From Muribaculaceae bacterium (GTDB lineage: Bacteria; Bacteroidota; Bacteroidia; Bacteroidales; Muribaculaceae), in the NCBI GenBank assembly GCA_009775355.1, contig VSPN01000038.1, positions 1 to 27,940 on the forward strand: 27,940 nucleotides of DNA, given 5' to 3'. The notes under the pieces were generated by a model that did not search any database, was not told where the DNA came from, and worked only from the letters and a program-made list of their open reading frames with translations. The position numbers were made by a program, and so were the translations under genes. Each line of letters opens with the position of its first letter. Positions within the stretch are counted from its first letter, which is position 1. Positions 1 to 8,118 of the stretch are shown one piece after another.

Positions 1-1673
1 TCCTTGACGATTTATCAGATCCTAATGCCCAGGACGGCGACAACGGTTACATCTCGATGATATGCAACGTGCCCGGCGGCAGTTGCGAGCTGCAGACAGG
101 AAAAATCGATTTCACCGGTGCGACCGCTCCGGCACTCAGTTTCTACACCTATGTCTATGAGATGGACGAGAATCTTATCAATGTCAAGGTTATTGACGTC
201 GAGACCGGACGCAAGGAGACTGTGTCGACATTCGATCTCTCCATGTTCGGACGTGCGGGGTGGAACAAGATCGTGTGTCCGCTTGAGGATTATGCCGGCA
301 AGACTGTCTCGCTGGTACTCGAAGGCATCATTCAGACTCACGGATATATTCCGGTCGACAACATGACTGTAGCCCAGCTTCCTGATGTCGATCTGGCCGT
401 AGGCGATATCGATTATCCCAGAGGTGCGGAGACAGGGAAGCCGATAGAGATTCTTGCCGAGATCCGCAACAACGGTATGGCCGAGGTGTCGGCTTACACC
501 GTCAGCCTGAAGCGCGACGGCAAGACTGTCGATACAGTCGAGGGCTTTGCTGTAGGCTCGCTCGATAGTGCGGATGCCCTGCTGACCGACGTGCTTCCTG
601 TCACCGCGCAGACAAGGTGCTCCTATGTCATCGAGATCGAGGCCGCCGGCGATGCCAATGCCGATGACAATGTCTCGGCTCCTTTCCACATCACTGCGGT
701 GGTGCCGACATACGCGGCTGTCAATGACCTGAAATGCACCGGTTCGGGTGCGGATGTGCGTCTCGACTGGTCTGCCCCCGACCCGTCGAAGGGTGGTCCG
801 GAGGCCGTTCTTGAGGATTTCGAGGCGTATGAGGCGTTCGAGACCCAGCCCGGCTCCTGGATCACGATTGATCAGGATGGCGGTTATGTCGGCGGTTTCA
901 ACGGCTACGATATGCCTGTTGACAGGACTCAGCAGTCATGGTGGGTGATGACCGACGACGTTCCCTTCTCGTTCATGCGTCCTTACTCGGGACACAACCT
1001 GCTGGTGCAGATGTATGGCTTCTCGGAAGACGGACGTTCGGACGTGGCGGCCGACGACTGGCTGATCTCACCCGAACTGTTCGGCGGCCGGCAGACCGTA
1101 AGTTTCTGGGCCTCGTCGATCTCGGGTGACTATGGACTTGAGACAATGGAAGTCTACTGGTCGGATGGTGGCACAAGACCGGAAGACTTCAGACTCGCTC
1201 AGGAAAATTGCGAGGTGCCTGTGGCATGGACCCGCTATTTCGTGGGGCTTCCCGACGGCGCACGACGTTTCGCGGTCAGGGCCACGTCTCCGGCTGGCTA
1301 CATGCTCTGGCTTGACGATATAGAATATGTGCCCGCAGGCAAAGCCGTTCCGGCAACGCTGCTCGGATACAACGTATACCGCAACGGCGAGCTGCAGAAC
1401 GCCACGCCCGTGTCGGCCACTACGTTCGCCACCTCGCAGACCGGCGAGAACGACGCTTATTTCGTCACTGCCGTCTACGACAAGGGAGAGTCGGCAGCCT
1501 CGAATGTGGTCGGATTCGGCAATGCCTCTGTCGGCATCACAATCGATGACGCCGCATCGGCTCAGGCTCTGTGGTACAGTCTTCAGGGCATGCCTGTCGA
1601 TCCTTCGCGTCTCTCGCCAGGCGTCTATGTGCGCGTATGTGGCGGCGTGGCAGAAAGGGTGATGGTGCGCTGA
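1..1673 (+). CDS. Secreted multidomain adhesin-like protein, 5' end outside window
   Basis: The reading frame is open to the first base of the window, so the start lies upstream; the ATG at 57 is internal. From the N-terminus one sees a MAM/jelly-roll-like stretch (about 57-380), a CARDB/Ig-like repeat (about 385-700), the first half of a fibronectin type III domain (about 715-785), a choice-of-anchor J (cleaved adhesin) domain starting at the residues EDFEAYEAFE and ending at LWLDDIEYVP (about 805-1335), and then the second half of the FnIII domain (LLGYNVYRNGE onward). The adhesin domain therefore looks inserted inside the FnIII domain, as in gingipain-type haemagglutinin regions. The last 35 residues (LWYSLQGMPVD ... 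GVYVRVCGGVAERVMVR) match the pattern of Bacteroidetes C-terminal sorting tails, so export by type IX secretion is likely. The ligand cannot be told. Confidence 0.85.
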   Translation, partial: LDDLSDPNAQDGDNGYISMICNVPGGSCELQTGKIDFTGATAPALSFYTYVYEMDENLINVKVIDVETGRKETVSTFDLSMFGRAGWNKIVCPLEDYAGKTVSLVLEGIIQTHGYIPVDNMTVAQLPDVDLAVGDIDYPRGAETGKPIEILAEIRNNGMAEVSAYTVSLKRDGKTVDTVEGFAVGSLDSADALLTDVLPVTAQTRCSYVIEIEAAGDANADDNVSAPFHITAVVPTYAAVNDLKCTGSGADVRLDWSAPDPSKGGPEAVLEDFEAYEAFETQPGSWITIDQDGGYVGGFNGYDMPVDRTQQSWWVMTDDVPFSFMRPYSGHNLLVQMYGFSEDGRSDVAADDWLISPELFGGRQTVSFWASSISGDYGLETMEVYWSDGGTRPEDFRLAQENCEVPVAWTRYFVGLPDGARRFAVRATSPAGYMLWLDDIEYVPAGKAVPATLLGYNVYRNGELQNATPVSATTFATSQTGENDAYFVTAVYDKGESAASNVVGFGNASVGITIDDAASAQALWYSLQGMPVDPSRLSPGVYVRVCGGVAERVMVR

Positions 1674-1744
1674 TCCGGTCTGGCCGCGTCGGTGACCGTG
1701 TCAGACGTTGGCAGGACGCATCATGCACCGAAATGCTTCTGACG

Positions 1745-1776
1745 TTTCGGAAGTTGAAGATTTTTTTGTAACTTTG
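1745..1776 (+). promoter_or_regulatory. Promoter for efp
   Basis: The -7 box TAACTTTG (1769-1776) matches the Bacteroidetes sigma consensus TAnnTTTG exactly. A weak -33 element, TTTC at 1745-1748, lies 20 bases upstream. Transcription would begin near 1782, at the base of the hairpin described next. Confidence 0.6.
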
Positions 1777-1781
1777 CATTT

Positions 1782-1814
1782 GCAAGGCGTCTGCCTTCGG
1801 GTCGGACGCCTTGC
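1782..1814 (+). terminator. Strong hairpin: terminator of upstream gene and/or 5' leader stem of efp
   Basis: GCAAGGCGTC (1782-1791) pairs perfectly with GACGCCTTGC (1805-1814). Inside it a short stem closes a C(UUCG)G tetraloop at 1795-1800. CTTTTG follows, so it could end transcription of the upstream adhesin gene. It also lies directly after the efp -7 box, so the efp transcript would begin with this stem. Sequence alone does not decide between the two roles. Confidence 0.6.
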
Positions 1815-1859
1815 CTTTTGAATTTTGAAACAGAAACAACAAAATAAGACTTAACAGCA

Positions 1860-2426
1860 ATGATGAACGCTCAAGACATCAAGAACGGCTCTTGCATCCG
1901 CCTCGACGGCCGTCTCTATTTCTGCGTGGAGTTCCTTCACGTAAAGCCCGGTAAGGGAAATACTTTCATGCGCACAAAGCTCAAGGACGTCGTTGACGGT
2001 CGTGTGATCGAGCGTCGCTTCAACATCGGCGAGAAGCTCGAGGACGTGCGTGTGGAGCGCCGCCCCTATCAGTATCTCTACGCCGACGGCGAGGACGATA
2101 TCTTTATGAACAACGAGACTTTCGAGCAGATACCCATCAGCAAGGATCTCGTGACAGGTGCCGCCTACATGAAGGAGGGTGATACCGTGGAGGTCGTTTC
2201 AGACGCTTCGACCAATACTGTGCTCTATGCCGAGATGCCCATGAAGACAGTGCTCAAGATCACATACACCGAGCCGGGTCTCAAGGGTGACACCGCCACC
2301 AACACACTCAAGCCCGCCACTGTGGAGACTGGCACTACCGTAAAGGTGCCCCTCTTCATCAACGAAGACGAGCTCATCGAGGTCGACACCCGCGACGGCA
2401 GCTACGTGGGCCGCGTCAAGGCTTAA
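1860..2426 (+). CDS. efp: Elongation factor P
   Basis: EF-P binds ribosomes stalled at polyproline stretches, between the P and E sites, and promotes peptide bond formation. The 188-residue protein has the usual length and three-domain layout. The N-terminal KOW-like domain carries the loop KPGKGN, whose second lysine (residue 32) occupies the position that is modified in E. coli (Lys34). The middle OB domain includes the stretch RRPYQYLYADGED, and the C-terminal OB domain ends in IEVDTRDGSYVGRVKA. Two ATG codons are adjacent (1860 and 1863), and either may be the start. No lysine-modifying gene (epmA/epmB or similar) is seen in the window. The gene has its own promoter and a hairpin leader. 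Confidence 0.97.
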   Translation: MMNAQDIKNGSCIRLDGRLYFCVEFLHVKPGKGNTFMRTKLKDVVDGRVIERRFNIGEKLEDVRVERRPYQYLYADGEDDIFMNNETFEQIPISKDLVTGAAYMKEGDTVEVVSDASTNTVLYAEMPMKTVLKITYTEPGLKGDTATNTLKPATVETGTTVKVPLFINEDELIEVDTRDGSYVGRVKA

Positions 2427-2453
2427 GGATCATACACTCTTGTTCTGACCGCC

Positions 2454-3500
2454 ATGAAGAATCCCGAAGATATACTGTTCTCTATCATTGTGCCGGTATA
2501 CAACCGTCCCGACGAGATAGCCGACCTGGTGGCAAGCCTTGAGGCGCAGACCGACGGCGGATTCGAGACGGTGATTGTAGAAGATGGTTCCACGGTGCCG
2601 TGTCTCGACGCCGAGGAGATGCCCGACGGCATCCTCCGTGTCAAGGGGCATGAGACGGTCAGACTGAGATACTACAGAAAATCGAACGAAGGGCGGAGCA
2701 TCGCCCGCAATTACGGCATGGACAGAGCCGGCGGAGACTATTTCGTCTTCGTCGACTCTGACTGCATATTGCCCCCGGGCTACATAGCCGCGCTGCGCCG
2801 GAGCCTCGTGGCAGATCCGGTCGACTGCTTCGGCGGCCCCGATGCGGCGCACGAATCATTCTCGCCGACACAGAAGGCCATCAACTACGCCATGACATCT
2901 TTTCTGACCACCGGCGGAATCCGCGGAGGCAAAGTGTCGATGGAGAAATTCACGCCGAGAACGTTCAACATGGGCTTCTCGCGGGAGGTCTACGAATGTG
3001 TCGGAGGATTCCGCGAGATGTTCAGCGAGGATATCGACATGTCAACGCGCATCCGTCTCGCCGGTTTCGGCATAATGCTTTTTCCTGACGCCCATGTATA
3101 TCACAAGCGTCGCGGAAACCTGCGCAAGTTCTGGCGTCAGGTGCATGTGTTCGGCATGTCGAGGATCACTCTCGAACTGCTATATCCCGGCTCGATGAAG
3201 CTTGTGCATTGGCTTCCGGCGGTATTTACTGTCGGCACTGTAGCTCTCGTGGCCGGTTCTTTCTTCTGTCCGTGGCTTCTTCTGCCGCTCGGATTCTACA
3301 TCGTTGCCCTCTGGATCGGTGCTCTCGTCGCGGAGCGCGACCTGCGCATATCATTTCTGGCCGTCGCGGCCTCGATGGTGCAGCTTCTCGGCTATGGCAC
3401 AGGGTTCATCAAGGCCTACTTCAGCAAGATCATACTCGGCAAGGGGCGCGACATAGCCGAGGAGATCGAGATCCGCAAGGGTAAGAATGAAAAACTCTGA
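2454..3500 (+). CDS. Glycosyltransferase family 2, membrane-anchored
   Basis: This 348-residue protein begins with a GT-A fold: the nucleotide-binding start FSIIVPVYNRPDE (residues 9-21), EDGS at 43-46, and the metal-binding DSD at residues 101-103 (FVFVDSDC). SEDIDMSTR near residue 191 holds the usual acidic acceptor/catalytic pair, and a basic HKRRGNLRKFWRQ stretch follows. About three hydrophobic segments (roughly residues 250-272, 275-295 and 302-322) anchor the C-terminus in the inner membrane. It probably transfers a sugar to a lipid carrier or a growing surface glycan; donor and acceptor are not evident. It lies 27 bases after efp and overlaps the next gene by 14 bases. Confidence 0.9.
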   Translation: MKNPEDILFSIIVPVYNRPDEIADLVASLEAQTDGGFETVIVEDGSTVPCLDAEEMPDGILRVKGHETVRLRYYRKSNEGRSIARNYGMDRAGGDYFVFVDSDCILPPGYIAALRRSLVADPVDCFGGPDAAHESFSPTQKAINYAMTSFLTTGGIRGGKVSMEKFTPRTFNMGFSREVYECVGGFREMFSEDIDMSTRIRLAGFGIMLFPDAHVYHKRRGNLRKFWRQVHVFGMSRITLELLYPGSMKLVHWLPAVFTVGTVALVAGSFFCPWLLLPLGFYIVALWIGALVAERDLRISFLAVAASMVQLLGYGTGFIKAYFSKIILGKGRDIAEEIEIRKGKNEKL

Positions 3501-4272
3501 CATCATGGATGATACCCTTTCGGACGGCTTTGCCGGCTTCACCGACTTTACCGCCAGAGAGGAATCGCGTCAGCACGGATCTTCGCCTCGGACCGTAAAG
3601 GATCTTCCTTCTGACGACCAGCCACGCGAGCGCGCCCGTCGCTTCGGAATCGCATCGCTCGGCAATGCCGATCTTTTCGCGATAATATTGCGCACTGGCA
3701 TAAAAGGATATCCCATAACCGATCTCTGCCGCGACCTTATGGCCATGAACGGCAATCTCCTTCTCAATCTTGAGCGTCAGACCCGGGAACAGATCATGGA
3801 ACTCGACGGAATCGGCGAACTCAAGGCCATGCAAATCGAGGCAGTTATGGAGATAGTGCGACGCTACGGACGCGAGCGCGTGGGCGACCGGGTCATGGTC
3901 AAAAGCCCGCAGACAATCTACGACATAATGCGCCCCGAGATAGCTAATCTGCCCTATGAAGAGATGTGGGCCATATTTCTCAACCGGGCAAACCGCGTCA
4001 TCGGCAAACTCCGCGTCAGTCAGGGAGGATCAACATCTACGGTCTTCGATATCAAGAAAATCATCAAGAACGCCCTTATGGCACATGCCGAGGGTATAGT
4101 CCTATGCCACAATCACCCATCGGGCAATCTCGCGCCGTCAGGTCCCGACGACAGTATTACGCGCCGTTTCCATGAAGCGTGCCGGACGCTCGACCTCAAT
4201 CTTGTCGACCATCTTATCGTCACTCCCGATGGCTACTATTCCTATCGCGACTCATCGTCTATATTACGATGA
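3487..4272 (+). CDS. radC: RadC family protein (JAB/MPN-type putative metalloprotein)
   Basis: The protein has 261 residues. Residues 40-130 form the UPF0758 N-terminal part (PRERARRFGIASLGNADLFA) with a helix-hairpin-helix-like LDGIGELKAMQIEAV. The C-terminal JAB1/MPN domain carries the zinc-binding signature HNHPSGNLAPSGPDD, with His208, His210 and Asp221 as likely ligands. E. coli RadC was once thought to act in DNA repair, but that has been withdrawn and the cellular role of the family is unsettled. The first 40 residues are poorly conserved in type; a second ATG at 3505 is a possible start. A clear terminator follows about 50 bases after the stop. Confidence 0.93.
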   Translation: MKNSDIMDDTLSDGFAGFTDFTAREESRQHGSSPRTVKDLPSDDQPRERARRFGIASLGNADLFAIILRTGIKGYPITDLCRDLMAMNGNLLLNLERQTREQIMELDGIGELKAMQIEAVMEIVRRYGRERVGDRVMVKSPQTIYDIMRPEIANLPYEEMWAIFLNRANRVIGKLRVSQGGSTSTVFDIKKIIKNALMAHAEGIVLCHNHPSGNLAPSGPDDSITRRFHEACRTLDLNLVDHLIVTPDGYYSYRDSSSILR

Positions 4273-4323
4273 AGCCAGGCGCGTCAACTACCGCTGACAG
4301 GGCTGCCGGAAATGCACAAAAAA

Positions 4324-4351
4324 ACCTCAGACGTGGCGTCTGAGGTCCTTT
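4324..4351 (+). terminator. Rho-independent terminator after radC
   Basis: ACCTCAGACG (4324-4333) pairs perfectly with CGTCTGAGGT (4337-4346) around the loop TGG. A run of A precedes it and CCTTTT follows, so it may work in both directions. Confidence 0.85.
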
Positions 4352-4515
4352 TCCCGGTCATGTGTTTGAAATTTAGGCCCTTTGTAAGAACCGTGAACGG
4401 CCGGTAGTATTTATTGGTGCCCATTGGTTGCCCGAGTCATTGCAGGAAAGTGTACTTTATAATGAAAACAAACCCGATGTAGAACTGTTCACAATCCTGC
4501 TGCCCCTGTAGGCTT

Positions 4516-4743
4516 TCAGCCATTGGTCACACCTGTGAGTGCCTCGAACGTGCCGATCGAATAGAGCCACCAGAGCAAGATAAATACCAGAATCAGTACG
4601 CCGAGCCAGAGCCAGAGACGGTTCACCTTGCGTGTGCTGTTGTTGTGTCTCACTTTACCGTCGGCCCGCAGTCTCCGGGCCTCTTCTTCGGGAAGTCCGT
4701 GTTCTCTGCGGATCTCCTCTCTTCTTGTATCCTTACTATCCAT
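4516..4743 (-). CDS. Small single-pass membrane protein, unknown function
   Basis: The frame is open further upstream, but the ATG at 4743 (MDSKDTRREEIRREHG) gives a sensible 75-residue protein and I choose it. A highly charged, probably helical N-terminus (RREEIRREHGLPEEEARRLRAD) is followed by one transmembrane segment (LWLWLGVLILVFILLWWLYSI, about residues 44-64) and a short tail. The layout suggests a cytoplasmic charged domain tethered to the inner membrane. I recognise no family. It stands alone between the radC terminator and a region read from the other strand. I found no TAnnTTTG box upstream. Confidence 0.7.
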   Translation of the reverse strand: MDSKDTRREEIRREHGLPEEEARRLRADGKVRHNNSTRKVNRLWLWLGVLILVFILLWWLYSIGTFEALTGVTNG

Positions 4744-4853
4744 AACCTTTGTTTTTGTGTGTTTCAACTTTTTTATCACTATAACGTGATTGCACCTCAA
4801 ATGGTTCTTCCGACGCCGAAAAGAGCCGAAAAGAGTAACGTTTCTCTACGGAT

Positions 4854-4885
4854 TTTGCAGCGACCATTATTTTTTATTATATTTG
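4854..4885 (+). promoter_or_regulatory. Promoter upstream of a non-coding region and the XRE-like gene
   Basis: TTTG (4854-4857), then 20 bases, then TATATTTG (4878-4885): both Bacteroidetes promoter elements match the consensus at ideal spacing. The next start codon downstream is 313 bases away, so the transcript would have a long non-coding 5' part or make a separate small RNA. Confidence 0.75.
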
Positions 4886-4891
4886 CACCAC

Positions 4892-5190
4892 GCGGCGGCG
4901 AGTCCGCGGCGGCGGGTGGCGCGGGAGCGCGCTCCTGACTTATTATCAAGCGTTTAGCTTTATCCTGTTACTGAAATCGCCAATATCAATTCTCAGGGAT
5001 AATGTCTGCATGACGCTCATGCTTGTCGTCTGTCCACTCCCCGGCAAGGGGAGGCCGATATACGGTAAGGCGTGGGAGTGGACTGTTTATCTGAGAAGGC
5101 GTTTGGCGATGCCTAAGTAACAATAAACTAAGTCGTTCCACGCTTTTTTTGTTACGATGCCACCCGCAGGAACGCACCGGGAGGTCTTGC
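4892..5190 (+). ncRNA. Candidate structured leader or small RNA
   Basis: About 300 bases without a convincing gene lie between a strong promoter and the XRE-like gene. Visible structure: two copies of GCGGCGGCG near 4892-4915; a 12-base palindrome GGAGCGCGCTCC (4924-4935); a perfect 10-base-pair stem GTCCACTCCC (5032-5041) with GGGAGTGGAC (5074-5083); and a second stem GTAACAA (5117-5123) with TTGTTAC (5149-5155). It could be the leader of the XRE-like gene, an independent RNA, or a conserved DNA element. No match to tmRNA, RNase P RNA, SRP RNA or a known riboswitch was recognisable by eye. Confidence 0.4.
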
Positions 5191-5197
5191 CAGTGAA

Positions 5198-5422
5198 ATG
5201 AAAATCCATATAGGACATGCCATTAGGGATGAACTCAGGCGTCAGGAGCGTTCCGTAGCCTGGTTCGCGCGTCAGATCTGCTGCACGCGTCCGCACGTTT
5301 ACCGCATCTTCGAGAAGGAGAACATAGATGTCGCGATGCTGCATAGAGTCTGCCGCGTGCTTGACCATGATTTCTTCAAAGACATATCCGACAGCATGAG
5401 TCCGCGCTGCGGACAGTCATGA
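5198..5422 (+). CDS. Small XRE-like helix-turn-helix protein
   Basis: The protein has 74 residues. The pattern IGHAIRDELRRQERSVAWFARQICCTRPHVYRIFEKENIDVAMLHRVCRVLDHDFF fits a five-helix XRE/Cro fold, with the recognition region around CTRPHVYRIF. Similar short stand-alone proteins (ending in a DHDFF-like motif) are common in Bacteroidetes. It probably binds DNA as a small regulator; targets are unknown. It sits at the end of the structured region described above, which may be its leader. I see no terminator after its stop. Confidence 0.75.
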   Translation: MKIHIGHAIRDELRRQERSVAWFARQICCTRPHVYRIFEKENIDVAMLHRVCRVLDHDFFKDISDSMSPRCGQS

Positions 5423-5544
5423 CAGGCTGTCGGGCAGGACTGCATGCCGGTCTGTGCGCCATGTCAGTTTCTGTCGCATTATCGGTTACACAACCGTCAC
5501 ATCATCCGCCACTTCCGGTGTGTCATAATTAAGTTGATTGTGAG

Positions 5545-5580
5545 TAATTTTGTATTTCAAAGGCTTTGTTCAGGCCTTTG
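5545..5580 (+). promoter_or_regulatory. Possible orphan promoter with adjoining hairpin
   Basis: TAATTTTG (5545-5552) fits the -7 consensus, but no good -33 element is present. Directly after it CAAAGGC (5558-5564) pairs with GCCTTTG (5574-5580). No plus-strand gene follows; a transcript would run antisense into the 3' end of dnaB. The hairpin could instead belong to the 3' end of the dnaB transcript on the minus strand, though no T-run follows it there. Confidence 0.3.
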
Positions 5581-5643
5581 AGGTTGTGGCGTATACGATG
5601 ACTCCGAACAAAGTAAAGACAGGAATAGCAGGATCATATTTTG

Positions 5644-7200
5644 TCAGAAGGGCACCGGCTCCTCGCCCGGGCCGGGCATCAAGTCGGGCTGCGCCCCGCC
5701 GGAGGTGTCGGCGAAATGGAAGCCTGATCCCGGTTCCGAATTCATGCGCGAGTCCTCCCGGCGGATCTCCATGCCGGCTCCCGCGAACGCCTCGTTGACG
5801 ATGTTGGCGTTCTCGTCCCAGTTCTCGAATCGGGCGTAGCGGTTGACAAACCGCAGCTTGACGTCGCCCACAGCACCGCTTCGGTGTTTGGCCACGATCA
5901 GCTCCGCAAGGCCGCGTATGTCGTTGCCGTTGGCGTCTTCCGAACTCTTGGTGTAGTATTCCGGACGGTGAATGAAGCACACTATGTCGGCATCCTGCTC
6001 GATCGCTCCCGACTCGCGGAGGTCCGACAGCACGGGGCGCTTGTCCTCGCGAGTCTCGGTGCTTCGGTTGAGCTGCGACAGTGCGATGATCGGTATGTTG
6101 AGCTCCTTGGCGAGTGCCTTGAGCGAGCGTGATATGGTCGATACCTCCTGCTCGCGGCTTCCGAGTTTCATGCCGGTGGCGTTCATCAGCTGCAGGTAGT
6201 CGATCATGATCAGTTTCACTCCATGCTCGCGCACAAGGCGGCGCGCTTTCGTGCGCAGTTCGGTGATCGACAGGCCCGGAGTCTCGTCAAGATACATCGG
6301 AGCCGAATACACGCCGGCGATGCGGGTGTTGAGCCTGTCCCACTCTTCGGGCGAGAGCTGGCCGCTCTTGATCTTCTCGCCCTCGAGGTTGGCTACGTTG
6401 CTTATCATACGCTTCACGAGCTGCACGTTGGCCATCTCAAGCGTGAAGATCGCTACGGGCGTGCCGAAGTCTATGGCCATGTTTTTCGCCATCGACAGCA
6501 CAAACGCCGTCTTTCCCATGGCCGGACGCGCGGCAATGATGATGAGGTCGGAGTTCTGCCATCCGGAGGTCATGCGGTCGAGCTCGTCATATCCGGTTTT
6601 CAGACCCGACAGACCGGTCTCGGTGTTGGCAGCTGTCTGTATCTGCTCGAGAGCGAGGTTAAGCACAGGGTCGATCTGTGTCACTTCACGCTTGAGGTGC
6701 GTCTGTGAGATCTCGAACAGCTGCCCCTCGGCCTGCTGCAGCAGGTCGTCGACGTCGTTGCTCTCGTCGAAGGCGTCGGTCTCGATCTTCGACGCGAAGC
6801 TGATAAGTCGGCGTGCCAGATACTTCTGCGACACGATCTTGGCGTGATACTCCACGTTGGCCGCAGAGTAGACTCGTGCCGTCAACTCGGTGATGTGCAC
6901 CGCGCCTCCGACTTCCTCAAGTGTGCCGTTGGCACGGAGCTGCTCGGTCACGGTCATCATGTCTATGGGCCGCTGGTTGAATCCGAGCGTGCTTATCGCG
7001 TCATATATTTTTGCGTTGCGGGGATCGTAGAATGCATCGGGGGTCAGGAAGTCCGCCACGTTCATATAGGCGTCTTTCTCAAGCATGAGCGCACCGAGCA
7101 CTACCTCCTCCAGATCTGTGTCGTGGGGCGGAAGTTTGCCCGTAGGGTCCTCTTTTATCGGCTGGAATGCCTGTCTTTTGTTGTATTGTCGTTCTGCCAT
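5644..7200 (-). CDS. dnaB: Replicative DNA helicase DnaB
   Basis: This hexameric helicase unwinds DNA at the replication fork. The 518-residue protein has the usual DnaB N-terminal domain (from LEEVVLGALMLEKDAY, residues 30-45, to about 120), a linker, and a RecA-like C-terminal domain. Walker A is ARPAMGKT (residues 224-231), Walker B is LIMIDYLQL (330-338), motif H3 is SQLNR (375-379), and SDLRESGAIEQDAD (392-405) is the signature of the family. The last 45 residues are Gly/Pro-rich and look disordered. It is the last gene of a minus-strand unit with menA and an ADP-ribosylglycohydrolase, 30 bases after menA. Confidence 0.98.
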   Translation of the reverse strand: MAERQYNKRQAFQPIKEDPTGKLPPHDTDLEEVVLGALMLEKDAYMNVADFLTPDAFYDPRNAKIYDAISTLGFNQRPIDMMTVTEQLRANGTLEEVGGAVHITELTARVYSAANVEYHAKIVSQKYLARRLISFASKIETDAFDESNDVDDLLQQAEGQLFEISQTHLKREVTQIDPVLNLALEQIQTAANTETGLSGLKTGYDELDRMTSGWQNSDLIIIAARPAMGKTAFVLSMAKNMAIDFGTPVAIFTLEMANVQLVKRMISNVANLEGEKIKSGQLSPEEWDRLNTRIAGVYSAPMYLDETPGLSITELRTKARRLVREHGVKLIMIDYLQLMNATGMKLGSREQEVSTISRSLKALAKELNIPIIALSQLNRSTETREDKRPVLSDLRESGAIEQDADIVCFIHRPEYYTKSSEDANGNDIRGLAELIVAKHRSGAVGDVKLRFVNRYARFENWDENANIVNEAFAGAGMEIRREDSRMNSEPGSGFHFADTSGGAQPDLMPGPGEEPVPF

Positions 7201-7230
7201 GTCGGGTTTTGCTTTGGTTGTGATGACTTC

Positions 7231-8118
7231 TCAACTGCAGCTCAGTTCGATAAGAAGCCATATGGAGACGCCGGCCATGAGCATGGCGGTGCGTCCGAGT
7301 ATCGGGTTGAGATCCGGGCCTTCGGTGTTGACAAGTCTGATCCAGATCAGAAAGTGCAGGTTGATATATGCCAGTATTCCGAACTGCCACAGCGGATCGA
7401 CCCGGAGCGCGGTGGCGATCTCGATGAGCGCGGTGGCCATAAAACCGTTGGCAAGATAGAGGCGGGCCACTGCTTTTCTGCCCCAGCGCACGGCAAGTGT
7501 CCGCTTGCCCGACAGCCGGTCATCCTCGATGTCGCGGTAATTGTTTACGATCAGCACGTTCGTCCCCATCAGACCGACTGCTGCCGACAGCCACCCCGTC
7601 ACGGGCAGCATATCCCACGACAGGGTCTGGACATAAGTCGTCATGACCACGGGCACAATGCCGAAAAATATTATCACGGCGATTTCCCCGAGACCGTGAT
7701 GCGAAAGCGGATAAGGTCCTGTTGAATATGCAAGGGCGAAAAGAGCTATCGCTATTCCGACAGGTATCAGCCACCATCCTCCCCACACGATCAGCGAGCA
7801 TCCGGTCAGGCACACGGCGGCAAGCAGCGCGAAAGTGGCGTTGCGCATCGCTCGGGGACTTATGTCTCCCTCGGTCACGCCGCGCCTGAAACCGTCGCGC
7901 CCTTTTCGGTCGAGACCGTTCCTGTAGTCGAAATACTCGTTGGCGAAGTTCGACACTATCTGCGCTCCGATCGCGAACACCAGGCAGATCAGGAAGGGGA
8001 GTGTCCGGAAACTGTGATAGTATGCCGCGCAGCCGCCGGCTGTCAGGACTCCGGCCACCGATACCGGCAGTGTGTGCAGGCGCATCGCGCCGATCCAGGC
8101 TTTCGCTTTCGACGTCAT
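7231..8118 (-). CDS. menA: 1,4-dihydroxy-2-naphthoate polyprenyltransferase
   Basis: MenA attaches the polyprenyl tail to 1,4-dihydroxy-2-naphthoate to make demethylmenaquinone, in the inner membrane. The 295-residue protein is strongly hydrophobic with about eight to nine membrane segments. The family's Asp-rich motif appears as NEYFDYRNGLDRKGRD (around residue 64), and the second Asp-rich loop as NNYRDIEDDRLSGKRTLAVRWG. It starts within the stop of the upstream gene (ATGA overlap of 4 bases), so the two are likely translationally coupled. No other menaquinone gene is in the window. UbiA-type paralogs are possible, but the motif and length favour MenA. Confidence 0.93.
   Translation of the reverse strand: MTSKAKAWIGAMRLHTLPVSVAGVLTAGGCAAYYHSFRTLPFLICLVFAIGAQIVSNFANEYFDYRNGLDRKGRDGFRRGVTEGDISPRAMRNATFALLAAVCLTGCSLIVWGGWWLIPVGIAIALFALAYSTGPYPLSHHGLGEIAVIIFFGIVPVVMTTYVQTLSWDMLPVTGWLSAAVGLMGTNVLIVNNYRDIEDDRLSGKRTLAVRWGRKAVARLYLANGFMATALIEIATALRVDPLWQFGILAYINLHFLIWIRLVNTEGPDLNPILGRTAMLMAGVSIWLLIELSCS

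Noticed and set aside
4380..4515. tRNA or other stable RNA after radC
   Set aside because: No cloverleaf, T-loop GTTCGA-type signal at the right spacing, or CCA end could be built by eye.
5180..5185. Shine-Dalgarno-like GGGAGG before the XRE-like gene
   Set aside because: It is about 12 bases from the ATG and Bacteroidetes generally do not use this signal; it may simply be part of the structured region.
5087..5368. A 93-codon minus-strand frame opposite the XRE-like gene and the structured region
   Set aside because: It overlaps the XRE-like gene for most of its length and runs through the second candidate RNA stem. No start signal or known domain is visible, though its 3' part may reflect conservation of the underlying element.
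6206..7725. Long open plus-strand frames opposite dnaB and menA
   Set aside because: They mirror the codon structure of well-identified genes on the other strand, have no recognisable motifs and no promoter.
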